Part shown: one piece after another, positions 17,393 to 26,882 of the stretch
How the letters are laid out: each line of letters opens with the position of its first letter
Position numbering within the stretch: position 1 is the stretch's first letter
DNA from: Aquilonibacter sp963703325
GTDB lineage: Bacteria > Vulcanimicrobiota > Vulcanimicrobiia > Vulcanimicrobiales > Vulcanimicrobiaceae
Direction of reading: 5' to 3'
Length of the DNA: 64,000 nt
NCBI GenBank assembly: GCA_963703325.1
Contig: OY969805.1
Span: 806,001-870,000, forward strand
Translations under genes and position numbers: made by a program
Notes under the pieces: model-generated
Database searches by the model: none
Told to the model about the DNA's origin: nothing
Seen by the model: only the letters and a program-made list of their open reading frames with translations

Positions 17393-18958
17393 CTAATGTC
17401 CTAGCGCGCTGTCATACCAGCGCGCAAGATCGGCTTTGTACTGCGCGAGCGCCGGCTCGCTGAGGTAGATCATGTGACCGGCTTTATAGTAACCGTAGGT
17501 GATGTTGCTCTGCAGCGTCGGACTCAGATTGAGGTGACGCAGCGTGTAATCGGTCGCAAACGTCGGCGTCGCAAAATCGTAATAGCCGTTCGCCGAGAAA
17601 ACCTTCATGCTCGGATTCTGCGCCATCGTACTGGCGAGATCCGGTGCGGTGTTGGTCGGATAGCGATGGTTGTGCGACATGTCCCAACCATCCGGATTCG
17701 AAAAATCCGCTCCAAAGATGATGTCGTAGATTTGCGTGCGATACGGAATGGGCGGATTGTACTGGAGGTCTCTGCGCAGATATTGGTTGATCGCCGTCGT
17801 GTACGGGCCGTCGATCGTCGAATCGGTCGGATCCCAGGGCGGGCCTTCAAACGTGGAGCGATCGAGGTTCCAGGTTTGATACCGTGAATCGAGGCGTCCA
17901 ACGGTGTAGCCCTGGTTGCGCAGCAATTCGTTCTCGAACTTGTCGTATGGAATGCGGATGTTCGAGAGCCGCACATACTGCGGCGAAACACCGGTAAAGT
18001 AGCTGAGCTTGCGGATCACGTCGTCGCGCTCGCTCGCACCGAGCCTGTCGCCTTTGTAGAGCGCGTCGAGGTACTCGCCCATCGCGAATTGCTTGACCGA
18101 CGCGAGGAACGACGGGAGGTCGGCAGGCCGGTTCGGGATCATGTTGTGATACCACGCGGTCGCTGCTTCGGTCGGCAGATAGAACACGTACGCCCAATCG
18201 CCGCCACCGATCGGGTCGCCATTGCCGTAGTCGAGTCCGAAGTTGAGAATCGACGACTGCAGGATCACACCGTTGAGCATGACGCCATGATCGAAGAGGT
18301 AGCCGGAAAGGACGGCGGAGCGCGGCGTGCCGTAGCTCTCACCGAAGATGAATTTCGGCGAGTTCCAGCGATCGAACTTCGAGAGATAGTTCGTGATGAA
18401 CTGACCGAAGGCCGCGACATCTTGATCGACGCCGAAGAATGATTTCTCTAAGCCCGGCGTGATGCGCCCGAAGCCCGAATCGGGCATATCGATGAAGACC
18501 AAATCGCTCTTGTCGAGCAGACTGTACTGATTGTCGACGATGCGATAAGGTGCCGGACCACCCGCAGTACCGTCGGCTGCGATGACGCGTACCGGGCCGA
18601 AGGAGCCCATGCGTAACCACATCGTCGAACTGCCGGGACCGCCGTTATAGATGAAGGTCACCGGACGCGTCGCGGGATTTGCGCCGTCCGCCGTGTCGGC
18701 GGTGTAAAAAACTTGCGCGGTGACTTTGCCTTCTCGATCGTGAAGGGTGATAAGGCCGGCACGCGCGGTATAGGCGATCGTCTTACCGTCGATCGCCAGC
18801 GAATGCGAGGTCACGGAATCGGGATAACTGCCCGGCTCGGAGGGCATGCTCGGCGCGGCCGGGGGCGGCGCTTTCGCGTTAGGTGCGTCCGCTGCGCGCG
18901 CCGTAGCGCTGGTACCAGCGAGCACCGCGAGCATCAATAATGAGAGCACACGGTTCAT
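17393..18958 (-). CDS. Exported S10-family serine carboxypeptidase-like protein, copy 2
   Basis: The 521-residue paralogue of the adjacent 15874-17379 gene has a signal peptide (TARA), then a Pro-rich linker. Motifs are FIYNGGPGSSTMWLRMG, FGESYGTPR, ANGYYDFATP and YKAGHMIYL, again a full Ser-Asp-His set. It is the first gene of the two-gene unit. The paralogues differ mostly in the central lid region, which suggests different specificity after tandem duplication. Confidence 0.9.
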   Translation of the reverse strand: MNRVLSLLMLAVLAGTSATARAADAPNAKAPPPAAPSMPSEPGSYPDSVTSHSLAIDGKTIAYTARAGLITLHDREGKVTAQVFYTADTADGANPATRPVTFIYNGGPGSSTMWLRMGSFGPVRVIAADGTAGGPAPYRIVDNQYSLLDKSDLVFIDMPDSGFGRITPGLEKSFFGVDQDVAAFGQFITNYLSKFDRWNSPKFIFGESYGTPRSAVLSGYLFDHGVMLNGVILQSSILNFGLDYGNGDPIGGGDWAYVFYLPTEAATAWYHNMIPNRPADLPSFLASVKQFAMGEYLDALYKGDRLGASERDDVIRKLSYFTGVSPQYVRLSNIRIPYDKFENELLRNQGYTVGRLDSRYQTWNLDRSTFEGPPWDPTDSTIDGPYTTAINQYLRRDLQYNPPIPYRTQIYDIIFGADFSNPDGWDMSHNHRYPTNTAPDLASTMAQNPSMKVFSANGYYDFATPTFATDYTLRHLNLSPTLQSNITYGYYKAGHMIYLSEPALAQYKADLARWYDSALGH

Positions 18959-18993
18959 AAGGCTCTATCATCTACGCGCGCCCGCGTCTTCCT

Positions 18994-19269
18994 TTAGGCC
19001 ACGATCATGGCATCACGACCGATTGGGGCGCTCTCCGGCGTCGAGAGCGTTTCTTCTGCGGAAAGATCCTCGGGCACCGTGAGCGTGCAGCGATGGCCGC
19101 GCGGGCACACGAACTCGACGGTCATTGCCTCAGGCGGGTCTTCAATCGAGAAGTTTACCGGATTGCCGGCGCGATCGACGACGAACGAGCGCGCACCGGC
19201 CGCCCCGAGCAGCGCATTGCACTCCGGGCAGCGGCGCTCACGCAGATGGACGAGCGCTAGAAACGGCAT
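18994..19269 (-). CDS. Small zinc-ribbon-like protein
   Basis: The 91-residue product starts at ATG 19269 (MPFLALVHLRERRCPECNALL). CPEC near the start and CPRGHRC later could bind one zinc ion. The rest is beta-rich and ends in a flexible tail. It overlaps the end of the PadR gene by 32 bases in another frame. No family name is certain. Confidence 0.6.
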   Translation of the reverse strand: MPFLALVHLRERRCPECNALLGAAGARSFVVDRAGNPVNFSIEDPPEAMTVEFVCPRGHRCTLTVPEDLSAEETLSTPESAPIGRDAMIVA

Positions 19270-19675
19270 GCGCACTCGGCACCTGGTACAGCCGCTTCTT
19301 GAGCCGCACCACGGCGCGTTCGATCGAATCCAAATACGGTAACATCGCACCTTTGATCTTCGCGAGGCGTTCCTCGCCGGCCGGCGTGATCGCGTAGATC
19401 CGGCGCGAACGTTTGGTGGGGTGATCCCACGTCGCGGTGACGAATCCGCGCTCGTCCAAACGCCGCAAGAGCGGGTAGATCTTATTGGTGTTCACCGCGA
19501 TCAGATCCCCGCAGACCGATTCGATGCGCTGCATCAAACCGTAGCCGTGATCGGGATGCTCCCGAATGAGGTGCAGCAAGAGCACGGGGAAGATCGTCTT
19601 GCTCTTGATCGGACCGCGGATGACTTCGTCGACGCGGCGTGACGACGGACTCGCGGCAGCTAAGAGATCACGCAT
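19238..19675 (-). CDS. PadR-family transcriptional regulator
   Basis: The product is 145 residues from ATG 19675. The winged-helix core reads LLHLIREHPDHGYGLMQRIE, then NTNKIYPLLRRLDERGFV, and RRIYAITPAGEERL, all classical PadR signatures. The C-terminal dimerisation helix is LYQVPSAHAV-proximal and short (subfamily s2-like). Its ATG overlaps the acyl-CoA synthetase stop by eight bases, so it may regulate that operon, responding to a phenolic or lipid-derived ligand. Confidence 0.9.
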   Translation of the reverse strand: MRDLLAAASPSSRRVDEVIRGPIKSKTIFPVLLLHLIREHPDHGYGLMQRIESVCGDLIAVNTNKIYPLLRRLDERGFVTATWDHPTKRSRRIYAITPAGEERLAKIKGAMLPYLDSIERAVVRLKKRLYQVPSAHAVSSARPSA

Positions 19676-21479
19676 GCGTATGTTCGTGAAGATCGACGGC
19701 GTACGCGCGATCGATCGCATCAGCATAGCGCTGTTCGACCACACGCCGTTTGATCTTCATCGATGGTGATAGCTCACCGCCTTCGATGCTGAACTCACGC
19801 GGCGCCACGATGACGCGGCGGATTTGCTCGAAACTCGCGAGATCGGCAGTTTGCCTACGCGCCTCCGCCGTGATGAACTCGCGCACGTCATCGCGGGCAG
19901 CGAGTTCGGCGGGCGTGCCACTGGGGATATTCAACTCAACGCGCAACAGGTCCCAATTCGGTGAGATGATCGCCGCCGGGTGCGCGCGCGCGTCGCCGAT
20001 GACCATCGCTTGCGAAAGGAACACCGAGCGCTTGAGCGCCGCTTCGACGCGCGCCGGGGAAACGTACTTGCCGGTCGCGGTTTTGAAGATCTCTTTCTTG
20101 CGGTCGGTGATGTGGAGGAAGCCGCGCGCATCGATCTCGCCGATGTCGCCGGTGTGCAGCCAACCGTCGGCCAGCGTCGTGGCCGTCGCTTCGGGATCGC
20201 GGTAGTACCCTTGCATGATGTTGCGGCCGCGCGCAAGGACCTCGCCGTCGGGGGCAATTTTGACCTCGACGCCCGGGATCGGCCTGCCGACCGCGCCGTA
20301 CTCGTTGGCGTCGATCTTGCTGCTGCTAATGACCGGCGAGCTTTCGGTCAAGCCGTAACCCTGCATGATCGGCACGCCGATCGCAAGGAACGTCATCGCC
20401 ACGTCGTTATGCAACTTCGCACTGCCGCTGGTCAGATACCGGATGTTTTCGAGGCCGAGGACCTTGCGCAGCTTCTCGAGCACGAGCCGCTTGGCAATCG
20501 CGTACTGCAGCGCAAGCATCGGACCCGCGCCCGAACCCAGCGTTTGCGCTTCCATATACTCACGCCCCACGCGCAGCGCCCACGGCACGAGCCGCGCCTG
20601 CAGGCCACCGGTTTTCATCGCTTGACCTTGCACGCCGGCCAGAATGCGGTCGAAGATGCGCGGCACGCTGGTCATGTAGTTGGGCTGGACGTCGCGCAGA
20701 TCGGCGAGCAGGTTGTTCGGATCGTGACTGATGTTGTACCGCACTTTGGAGAGCAGATAGATGTAGATCATCGTATGCTCGTAGATGTGCGAGAACGGCA
20801 GCACCGAGAGCACGTTCTCGCCCTCGGCATCGCGCAGACCGTACGAAAGCGCCGACTGCGCGTCGAAGCTGAGGTTGTCGTGCGAGAGCATCACACCCTT
20901 GGGCACGCCGGTCGTCCCCGAAGTGTAGATCAGCACGGCGAGATCTTCAGGTTTGAGCACCGCCTCATATTCGCCGGGCAACTCCGGATGCGCGGCGCGA
21001 ATCGCCGCGCCTTTGGCTTCGAACGCAGCGAACGATCCTGCACCGGTCGCTTCAAAGACGACCGCCTGCGGTAGCGGGAAGTTCCCGCTGCGCAAACGCT
21101 CGAGCGTCGCCTCCGAATCGACGAAGAGCAACTTCGCCTCGGAATGCTCGAAGATGTACGCGGTGTGATCGAGCGCCTGCGTCGGAAAAAGCGGCACCAC
21201 CACGCACGCCGCGAAAATCGTCGCAAAATCGGCGACGATCCAATCGACGCTGTCGTGCGCAATCAACGCGACGCGATCGCCTTGTTGCAGACCGCTGGCG
21301 CGAATCGCGCACGCGACGTTGAGCGCTCGCTCTAAAGCCGTTTGCGACGAAATTGGTGTCCAGGCGCCGTTGACGCGCTCGACCAGCGCTTCAGGCCGAG
21401 GATCGGCGAGCGCGCGGCGGATGATGTGCGGCAGCGTCTCTTTGGGCAGCGTCACGTCGGGTGAAAGCGAGGTGGACAT
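19668..21479 (-). CDS. Long-chain acyl-CoA synthetase (AMP-binding)
   Basis: The 603-residue ANL-superfamily ligase activates fatty acids to acyl-CoA via acyl-adenylate. Visible motifs: P-loop IYTSGTTGVPKGVMLSH, the fatty-acyl motif region LTSGSAKL, IMQGYGLTESSP, the hinge GWLHTGDIGEID and ITDRKKEIFKTATGKYVSP, and the terminal SPSMKIKRR lysine region. The length fits FadD/FadD15-type proteins. It is first in an operon with the PadR regulator and the zinc-ribbon gene. Confidence 0.93.
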   Translation of the reverse strand: MSTSLSPDVTLPKETLPHIIRRALADPRPEALVERVNGAWTPISSQTALERALNVACAIRASGLQQGDRVALIAHDSVDWIVADFATIFAACVVVPLFPTQALDHTAYIFEHSEAKLLFVDSEATLERLRSGNFPLPQAVVFEATGAGSFAAFEAKGAAIRAAHPELPGEYEAVLKPEDLAVLIYTSGTTGVPKGVMLSHDNLSFDAQSALSYGLRDAEGENVLSVLPFSHIYEHTMIYIYLLSKVRYNISHDPNNLLADLRDVQPNYMTSVPRIFDRILAGVQGQAMKTGGLQARLVPWALRVGREYMEAQTLGSGAGPMLALQYAIAKRLVLEKLRKVLGLENIRYLTSGSAKLHNDVAMTFLAIGVPIMQGYGLTESSPVISSSKIDANEYGAVGRPIPGVEVKIAPDGEVLARGRNIMQGYYRDPEATATTLADGWLHTGDIGEIDARGFLHITDRKKEIFKTATGKYVSPARVEAALKRSVFLSQAMVIGDARAHPAAIISPNWDLLRVELNIPSGTPAELAARDDVREFITAEARRQTADLASFEQIRRVIVAPREFSIEGGELSPSMKIKRRVVEQRYADAIDRAYAVDLHEHTHA

Positions 21480-21518
21480 GCCGCCGGTTTTTCGCCGAGC
21501 GGGAGATTGATCATTCTA

Positions 21519-22130
21519 TCAAAGCCGCAGGTACGGCTGCGCGCGCGCAAGGCGACTGTCGGTCATGCCGGCAACGTCGAGCAGCTCATCGTAGGTCGTA
21601 AACGCACCTTCCTCTTCGCGAACCTGCACGATTCGTGCGGCGATCATTGCGCCGATGCCGGGCACCGATGCAAGCGCCTGTGCCGATGCCGTGTTGATGT
21701 CGACGATCGCCGGAATCTTCTTTGCAGAACGCGAGCGCGGCGTGCGCGTTCGCTTGGTATTTAGTCGTTCTTGCGCCGGTTGACCAAGCAGAGGAACCGC
21801 AATCTCGTCCCCATCGTTGGCGCGCGCGGCAAGGTTGATGCCGGCCGGATCGGCATTAGCACGCAGACCGCCCGCAGCGCGAACGGCGTCGTCGACTCGG
21901 GCATCAGCGGCGACCCGGTACAGCCCCGGACGCGCGACGGCACCTACGACGTAGACCAGTGCCGCTTCGACGGCAGCTGGGCGACGCGCGCGTCGGATCT
22001 CCGGGCGCGGTGGGGCGCTGGGGATTGGTTCGCTGACCGTGCTGGTCGTGAACGCCGGCGGCGCCCGGTGCCAAACGGCGAACGCGACGACGGGCAGGAG
22101 CAGCCCGAGCACGACGATCCAACGTTGCAT
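21519..22130 (-). CDS. comEA: ComEA-like competence DNA-binding protein
   Basis: The 203 residues comprise an N-terminal membrane anchor (MQRWIVVLGLLLPVVAFAVW), a linker, a SLBB domain (LVYVVGAVARPGLYRVAADARVDDAV), and a C-terminal helix-hairpin-helix pair (VDINTASAQALASVPGIGAMIAARIV and YDELLDVAGMTD). ComEA binds incoming double-stranded DNA at the cell surface. comEC lies about 5 kb away, so the organism probably has a natural-transformation route. Confidence 0.92.
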   Translation of the reverse strand: MQRWIVVLGLLLPVVAFAVWHRAPPAFTTSTVSEPIPSAPPRPEIRRARRPAAVEAALVYVVGAVARPGLYRVAADARVDDAVRAAGGLRANADPAGINLAARANDGDEIAVPLLGQPAQERLNTKRTRTPRSRSAKKIPAIVDINTASAQALASVPGIGAMIAARIVQVREEEGAFTTYDELLDVAGMTDSRLARAQPYLRL

Positions 22131-22206
22131 TGCGCTGCTCTTTCACGCCGAAAGCTCCGACCCGAAAGGGGCCCCGCGCGCGGCCGTCCCAATTACCATC
22201 CTCCCG

Positions 22207-24696
22207 ATGGCCGACTCCTACGACTTCCGCAGCATTGAACGCGCCTGGCAAGAACGCTGGGAGCGCGAGGGCATTTACCGCGCGCACAACCCTTCATCGG
22301 CCCCCGGACACGACGCGCGTCCCAAATACTACACGATGGAGATGCTGCCATACCCGTCGGGCGATCTCCATGTCGGCCACGCCAAGAACTACACCTTGGG
22401 CGACGCAATCGCGCGCACGATGCGGATGCTCGGCTACAACGTGCTGCACCCGATGGGCTGGGACGCCTTTGGATTGCCGGCGGAAAACGCGGCAATAGCG
22501 CGCGGGATAGAACCGGCGGCGTGGACGCGTTCGAATATCGAAAACATGCGCCGGCAACTACGCTTGATGGGCACGAGCTACGACTGGACGCGCGAGATCG
22601 CCACGTGTTTGCCGGAGTACTACCGCTGGAATCAGTGGCTGTTCTTGCGGCTGTACGAACACGGTCTCGCCTACAAACGTGAAGCACCGGTCAACTGGTG
22701 TCCGCACGACCAAACCGTGCTCGCCAACGAACAGGTGATCGACGGGCGGTGCTGGCGCTGCGGGCACATGGTCGAGCGCCGCAACCTTTCGCAGTGGTTC
22801 TTGAAGATCACGGCGTACGCGGATCGGTTGCTGCACGCGCTCGACGGATTGGAGGGCTGGCCCGAGCGCACAAAAACCGGGCAGCGCAACTGGATCGGAC
22901 GCAGCGAAGGCGTGCAGTTCGGCTTTGCCGTCGAAGGGCTCGACGCCGCAATCGAGGTCTTTACCACGCGCATCGACACCGTCTACGGCGTCACGTTTCT
23001 GGCGGTGGCGCCGGAGCATCCGCTCGTTGCCCACATCAAAAAGATCGTTTCCGACAAACACGCGCACGCGATCGAGCAATTCGCCGAGAGCCTGCAGTCG
23101 AAGTCCGAGCTCGAGCGCACCAGCTTGATGGAAAAAGACGGGCTGTTCACCGGCGCATTCGCGACCAATCCGCTCTCGCACGAACGCGTTCCGATCTGGG
23201 TCACAAACTACGTGCTGGCCGAATACGGGACGGGCGCCGTGATGGGCGTGCCCGCGCACGACGAGCGTGACTTCGACTTTGCAAAGAAACACGCTCTGCC
23301 GATCATCCAAGTGATCGTTCCTGCGGGTGAGGAGGTCGTCGCTCCGCTCGAAGCGGCCTATGTCGACGACGGACGACTGGTTGCGAGTGACGACTACAAC
23401 GGCATGCCGAGCGAACGCGCGCGTATCGCACTCGCCGAGCGCCTAAACGCGATGGGCGTCGGACACAAAACGGTCAACTACCGCTTTCGCGACTGGCTCG
23501 TTTCGCGCCAGCGCTATTGGGGAACTCCGATTCCTATTCTGTATTGCGAGCGCTGCGGCGAAGTTGCGGTGCCCGACGATCAGCTGCCGGTCCTGCTGCC
23601 GCCCGACGTGCCGATCACCGGCGAAGGCTCACCGCTCGCGCGCGATCCGGCATTCATCAACACGACCTGCCCGAAATGCGGTGGTCCCGCGCGGCGTGAG
23701 AGCGACACGATGGACACGTTCTTCGAATCATCGTGGTATTTTCTGCGCTACATCGACCCGCGCAATACGCACGCGGCGTGGTCGACCGATCTTGCCAATC
23801 GCTGGATGAACGTCGATCAGTACATCGGCGGTGCGGAGCATACCGTCCTTCATCTACTGTACTCGCGCTTCTTCTATAAATTCTTCCACGACCAAGGCTG
23901 GGTGAGCGGGCGCGACGAGCCGTTCGAACGACTCTTCCATCAAGGCATGCTGCTCGCCAACGGCGAGAAAATGTCAAAGTCGCGCGGCAACGTCGTCGGC
24001 ATCGATGAGACCGCCGACACCAATGGCGTCGACGCAATGCGGCTGTTTTTGCTCTTCATGACGCCGCCGGAGGACACCGGCAATTGGACTGACGAGGGCA
24101 TCAGCGGGCGCGTGCGCTTCCTCAATCGCGTGTGGCGCGCGAGCGAGCCGTACTTGGCGCGCGCGACCGCGGTTTCACCGCGCGAGTTGCCGCCGGTCGA
24201 CGACGCGGCCGGGCGCGCGCTGGTGCGCGCCGTCCACGTCGCGGCGAAATCGGTGATCGACGAAGTCTCGACGCGACGCTTCCACTTCAACACCACGATC
24301 GCCAAATTCGATGAACTGATCAACGCGATGACCGAATTTTCGGCGAAGGAAGCGCCGGCGTATTTGTATGCCGTGCACGCGTTGCCGCTGTTGCTCGCGC
24401 CGTACGCGCCACATATCGCCGACGAACTTTGGTCGCGGATGGGGCACACGACGTCGGTCCATCTGGAACGCGTCATCGAACCCGACGACGCCGCGCTTGC
24501 AATCGACGAGATCACGCTGGTCGTCCAGGTCAACGGCAAGATCCGCGCGCGCATTCCGGCGACACCGGGGATCGACGAGGTCGCCGCGATCGAACTCGCG
24601 CTTGCGGATCCGCACGTGCAAGCGCAAATCGACGGCAAGTCGATTCGCAAGCAGATTTACGTGCCCGACAAACTGGTCAATCTCGTAATCGGATGA
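22207..24696 (+). CDS. leuS: Leucyl-tRNA synthetase
   Basis: This is an 829-residue class I synthetase. The signature PSGDLHVGHAKNYTLGD is near residue 52, the CP1 editing domain contains YGTGAVMGVPAHDERD, and KMSKS (GEKMSKSRGN) is near residue 588. The C-terminal domain ends with the bacterial QVNGKIRARI pattern. ATG 22207 (MADSYDFRSIERAWQ) fits homologues. A CDS reading from 22039 would run antisense through comEA. It overlaps the next gene by four bases. Confidence 0.97.
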   Translation: MADSYDFRSIERAWQERWEREGIYRAHNPSSAPGHDARPKYYTMEMLPYPSGDLHVGHAKNYTLGDAIARTMRMLGYNVLHPMGWDAFGLPAENAAIARGIEPAAWTRSNIENMRRQLRLMGTSYDWTREIATCLPEYYRWNQWLFLRLYEHGLAYKREAPVNWCPHDQTVLANEQVIDGRCWRCGHMVERRNLSQWFLKITAYADRLLHALDGLEGWPERTKTGQRNWIGRSEGVQFGFAVEGLDAAIEVFTTRIDTVYGVTFLAVAPEHPLVAHIKKIVSDKHAHAIEQFAESLQSKSELERTSLMEKDGLFTGAFATNPLSHERVPIWVTNYVLAEYGTGAVMGVPAHDERDFDFAKKHALPIIQVIVPAGEEVVAPLEAAYVDDGRLVASDDYNGMPSERARIALAERLNAMGVGHKTVNYRFRDWLVSRQRYWGTPIPILYCERCGEVAVPDDQLPVLLPPDVPITGEGSPLARDPAFINTTCPKCGGPARRESDTMDTFFESSWYFLRYIDPRNTHAAWSTDLANRWMNVDQYIGGAEHTVLHLLYSRFFYKFFHDQGWVSGRDEPFERLFHQGMLLANGEKMSKSRGNVVGIDETADTNGVDAMRLFLLFMTPPEDTGNWTDEGISGRVRFLNRVWRASEPYLARATAVSPRELPPVDDAAGRALVRAVHVAAKSVIDEVSTRRFHFNTTIAKFDELINAMTEFSAKEAPAYLYAVHALPLLLAPYAPHIADELWSRMGHTTSVHLERVIEPDDAALAIDEITLVVQVNGKIRARIPATPGIDEVAAIELALADPHVQAQIDGKSIRKQIYVPDKLVNLVIG

Positions 24697-25919
24697 CGCC
24701 GCTCCAAACTCGCGTCTGCGTCGCCGGCGGCGGGCCGGCCGGAATCGTGCTCGGCTATCTGTTGGCGCGCGCCGGTCATGCCGTCACCGTGCTCGAAAAG
24801 CACGGTGATTTCTTGCGCGACTTCCGCGGCGATACCGTGCATCCGTCGACCATGACGGTGCTCGACGAACTCGGTCTGCTCGACGACTTCTTGCAGCGCC
24901 CGCATTCGGAGATCGTTCGGCTCGACGCGCACATTGGCTCGGATACGATAACGGTCGCCGATTTTAGCCACATTCCGGCAAAAACGAAGTTTCTCGCGAT
25001 CATGCCCCAGTGGGATTTCCTCAATTTTCTGTCGGAAAAGGGGCGCGCATACGCCGGCTTCTCACTCCTAATGAACACCGGCGCAACCGGCATCATCCGC
25101 GAGCAGGGCCGCGTCACCGGCGTTCGCGCATCCGGTCAGAACGGCGAGCTCGAGATTCGCGCCGACGTCGTCGTCGCATGCGACGGACGAACGTCGACAC
25201 TTCGATCGGCAGCCGGCCTCACTCCGCGTGATCTCGGCGCCCCGATGGACGTGCTCTGGATGCGTCTGTCCCGGCGCCGCGACGATCGGAACGCGGCGCT
25301 CGGATTTGTGGGCGCCGGCGCATTCCTGATTTTGATCAACCGGAACGACTACTGGCAGTGCGGGTTTGTCATCGCCAAGGATAGCGCCGATGCTGTTCGC
25401 GGACGCGGATTGGACGCATTTCGAGCCGAGCTGGCTGCTACCGCACCGGTCATCGCCGATCGCGTGAACGAAATCACGAGTTGGGATGACGTCAAACTCC
25501 TGTCGGTCGACGTCGACCGCCTCAAACGTTGGAGTTTGCCGGGCCTGCTCTTTATCGGGGATGCAGCCCACGCGATGTCGCCGGTCGGCGGCGTCGGCAT
25601 CAATCTCGCGATACAAGATGCTATCGCGACCGCCAACGCTCTGGCTGCCGCGTTAGCTCAGCCGGGACCGGTCAAAGACGATGTGCTTGCAGCGGTGCAG
25701 CGGCGGCGAACTTTTCCCACCGTGATGACGCAAGGACTCCAAGTGTTGATTCAACGTTCGGTCATCACCTCGGTCCTGCGTTCTGCAGCGCCGCCGAAAC
25801 GCGCGCCGTTCGGGTTGCGCATGCTCACGAGGATCCCCGGATTCCGTCGTATCCCGGCGTACCTCGTGGGCATCGGCTTCCGCCCCGAGCACGCGTCTAA
25901 ACTGGTACGAGGCTTTTGA
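24693..25919 (+). CDS. FAD-dependent aromatic-type monooxygenase
   Basis: The 408-residue flavoprotein belongs to the PHBH fold. FAD motifs are GGGPAGIVLGYLL at the N-terminus, VACDGRTSTLR mid-protein, and LLFIGDAAHAMSPVGGVGIN. Such enzymes hydroxylate aromatic or polyketide-like substrates with NAD(P)H and oxygen; the substrate here is unknown. The ATGA overlap with leuS implies coupled expression, although the functions are unrelated. Its 3' end overlaps the opposing epimerase by 23 bases. Confidence 0.88.
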   Translation: MTPLQTRVCVAGGGPAGIVLGYLLARAGHAVTVLEKHGDFLRDFRGDTVHPSTMTVLDELGLLDDFLQRPHSEIVRLDAHIGSDTITVADFSHIPAKTKFLAIMPQWDFLNFLSEKGRAYAGFSLLMNTGATGIIREQGRVTGVRASGQNGELEIRADVVVACDGRTSTLRSAAGLTPRDLGAPMDVLWMRLSRRRDDRNAALGFVGAGAFLILINRNDYWQCGFVIAKDSADAVRGRGLDAFRAELAATAPVIADRVNEITSWDDVKLLSVDVDRLKRWSLPGLLFIGDAAHAMSPVGGVGINLAIQDAIATANALAAALAQPGPVKDDVLAAVQRRRTFPTVMTQGLQVLIQRSVITSVLRSAAPPKRAPFGLRMLTRIPGFRRIPAYLVGIGFRPEHASKLVRGF

Positions 25920-26829
25920 AGTAGTCGAAGGTCTCGCGCATGCCGACGCGGATCGTGGTCTGGGGTTTCCAACCGAGATCCTTCTTAGCCAGTGACGCAT
26001 CGAACTGCGCATCGCGCGCGTCGCCCGGGCGCTTGGGTCCATGCGTGATCGGCGCTTCGAATCCGCTGATCTCGACCAGCGAATGGTAGATGTCGTTCAC
26101 GCTGGTTCGCGTATTCGTGCCGATCGCATAGCAGCCGCCGGATCCCTTATCGAGCGCCAGGACGTTGAGCTGCGCGATGTCTTTAACGTAGATGTAGTCG
26201 CGCGTCTGCTCGCCGTCCCAATCGATGCGCACGCCTTCACGCTTGAGGAATTTCCCGATGAAGATTGCGATGACCCCCGCTTCACCGTTGGGATCCTGGC
26301 GTGGGCCGTAGACGTTGCCGTAGCGCAGCGCGGTGAAATCGAGACCCCGCTCGTTCTTGTAGAAGCGCAGGTAGTGCTCGGTAACCATTTTGGTGATGCC
26401 ATAGGGCGACTCGGGCCGCTGCGGCGTCGATTCACTCATCGGAAGGCGCGCGGGCGTCCCGTACGTTGCGCCGCTCGACGCAAAGATCACCTTCTTGACG
26501 CCGGTCTTTACGCTGGCATCGAGGACATTGATCATGCCCATGACGTTGACGTCGGCATCAAGCTTTGGATCGCGTGACGAGATCGCAACCGAATGTTGCG
26601 CGGCGTGATGACTCACGATCTCGGGTTTGAATTCCGCAAAGATCCGCATCACGCTCTGATCGCGGATATCCATATGCACGAAATTGGCGCGCTCCGGCAC
26701 GTTCACACGCCGGCCGCCGCCATGTTCCCATAGCGAATCGAGCACCAGGACCTCGTGCCCGGAACTCAGATACGCATCGACGATGTGGGATCCGATGAAA
26801 CCAGCCCCGCCGGTTACGATGATACGCAC
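25897..26829 (-). CDS. NAD-dependent sugar epimerase, UDP-glucose 4-epimerase-like
   Basis: The product is 310 residues from GTG 26829, chosen because AAGGA lies eight bases upstream and because RIIVTGGAGFIGSHIVD, the Rossmann motif, then starts at residue 2. The catalytic set is S in IFASSGATYGTP and Y-K in SPYGITKMV (YxxxK). It is an extended SDR close to GalE/NDP-sugar epimerases and probably feeds polysaccharide synthesis. It is divergent from comEC. Confidence 0.88.
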   Translation of the reverse strand: MRIIVTGGAGFIGSHIVDAYLSSGHEVLVLDSLWEHGGGRRVNVPERANFVHMDIRDQSVMRIFAEFKPEIVSHHAAQHSVAISSRDPKLDADVNVMGMINVLDASVKTGVKKVIFASSGATYGTPARLPMSESTPQRPESPYGITKMVTEHYLRFYKNERGLDFTALRYGNVYGPRQDPNGEAGVIAIFIGKFLKREGVRIDWDGEQTRDYIYVKDIAQLNVLALDKGSGGCYAIGTNTRTSVNDIYHSLVEISGFEAPITHGPKRPGDARDAQFDASLAKKDLGWKPQTTIRVGMRETFDYFKSLVPV

Positions 26830-26882
26830 GGCTACATTCCTTAACGACTTGTCATGGCCGCGCACCGACGCAGAGGCCGCGG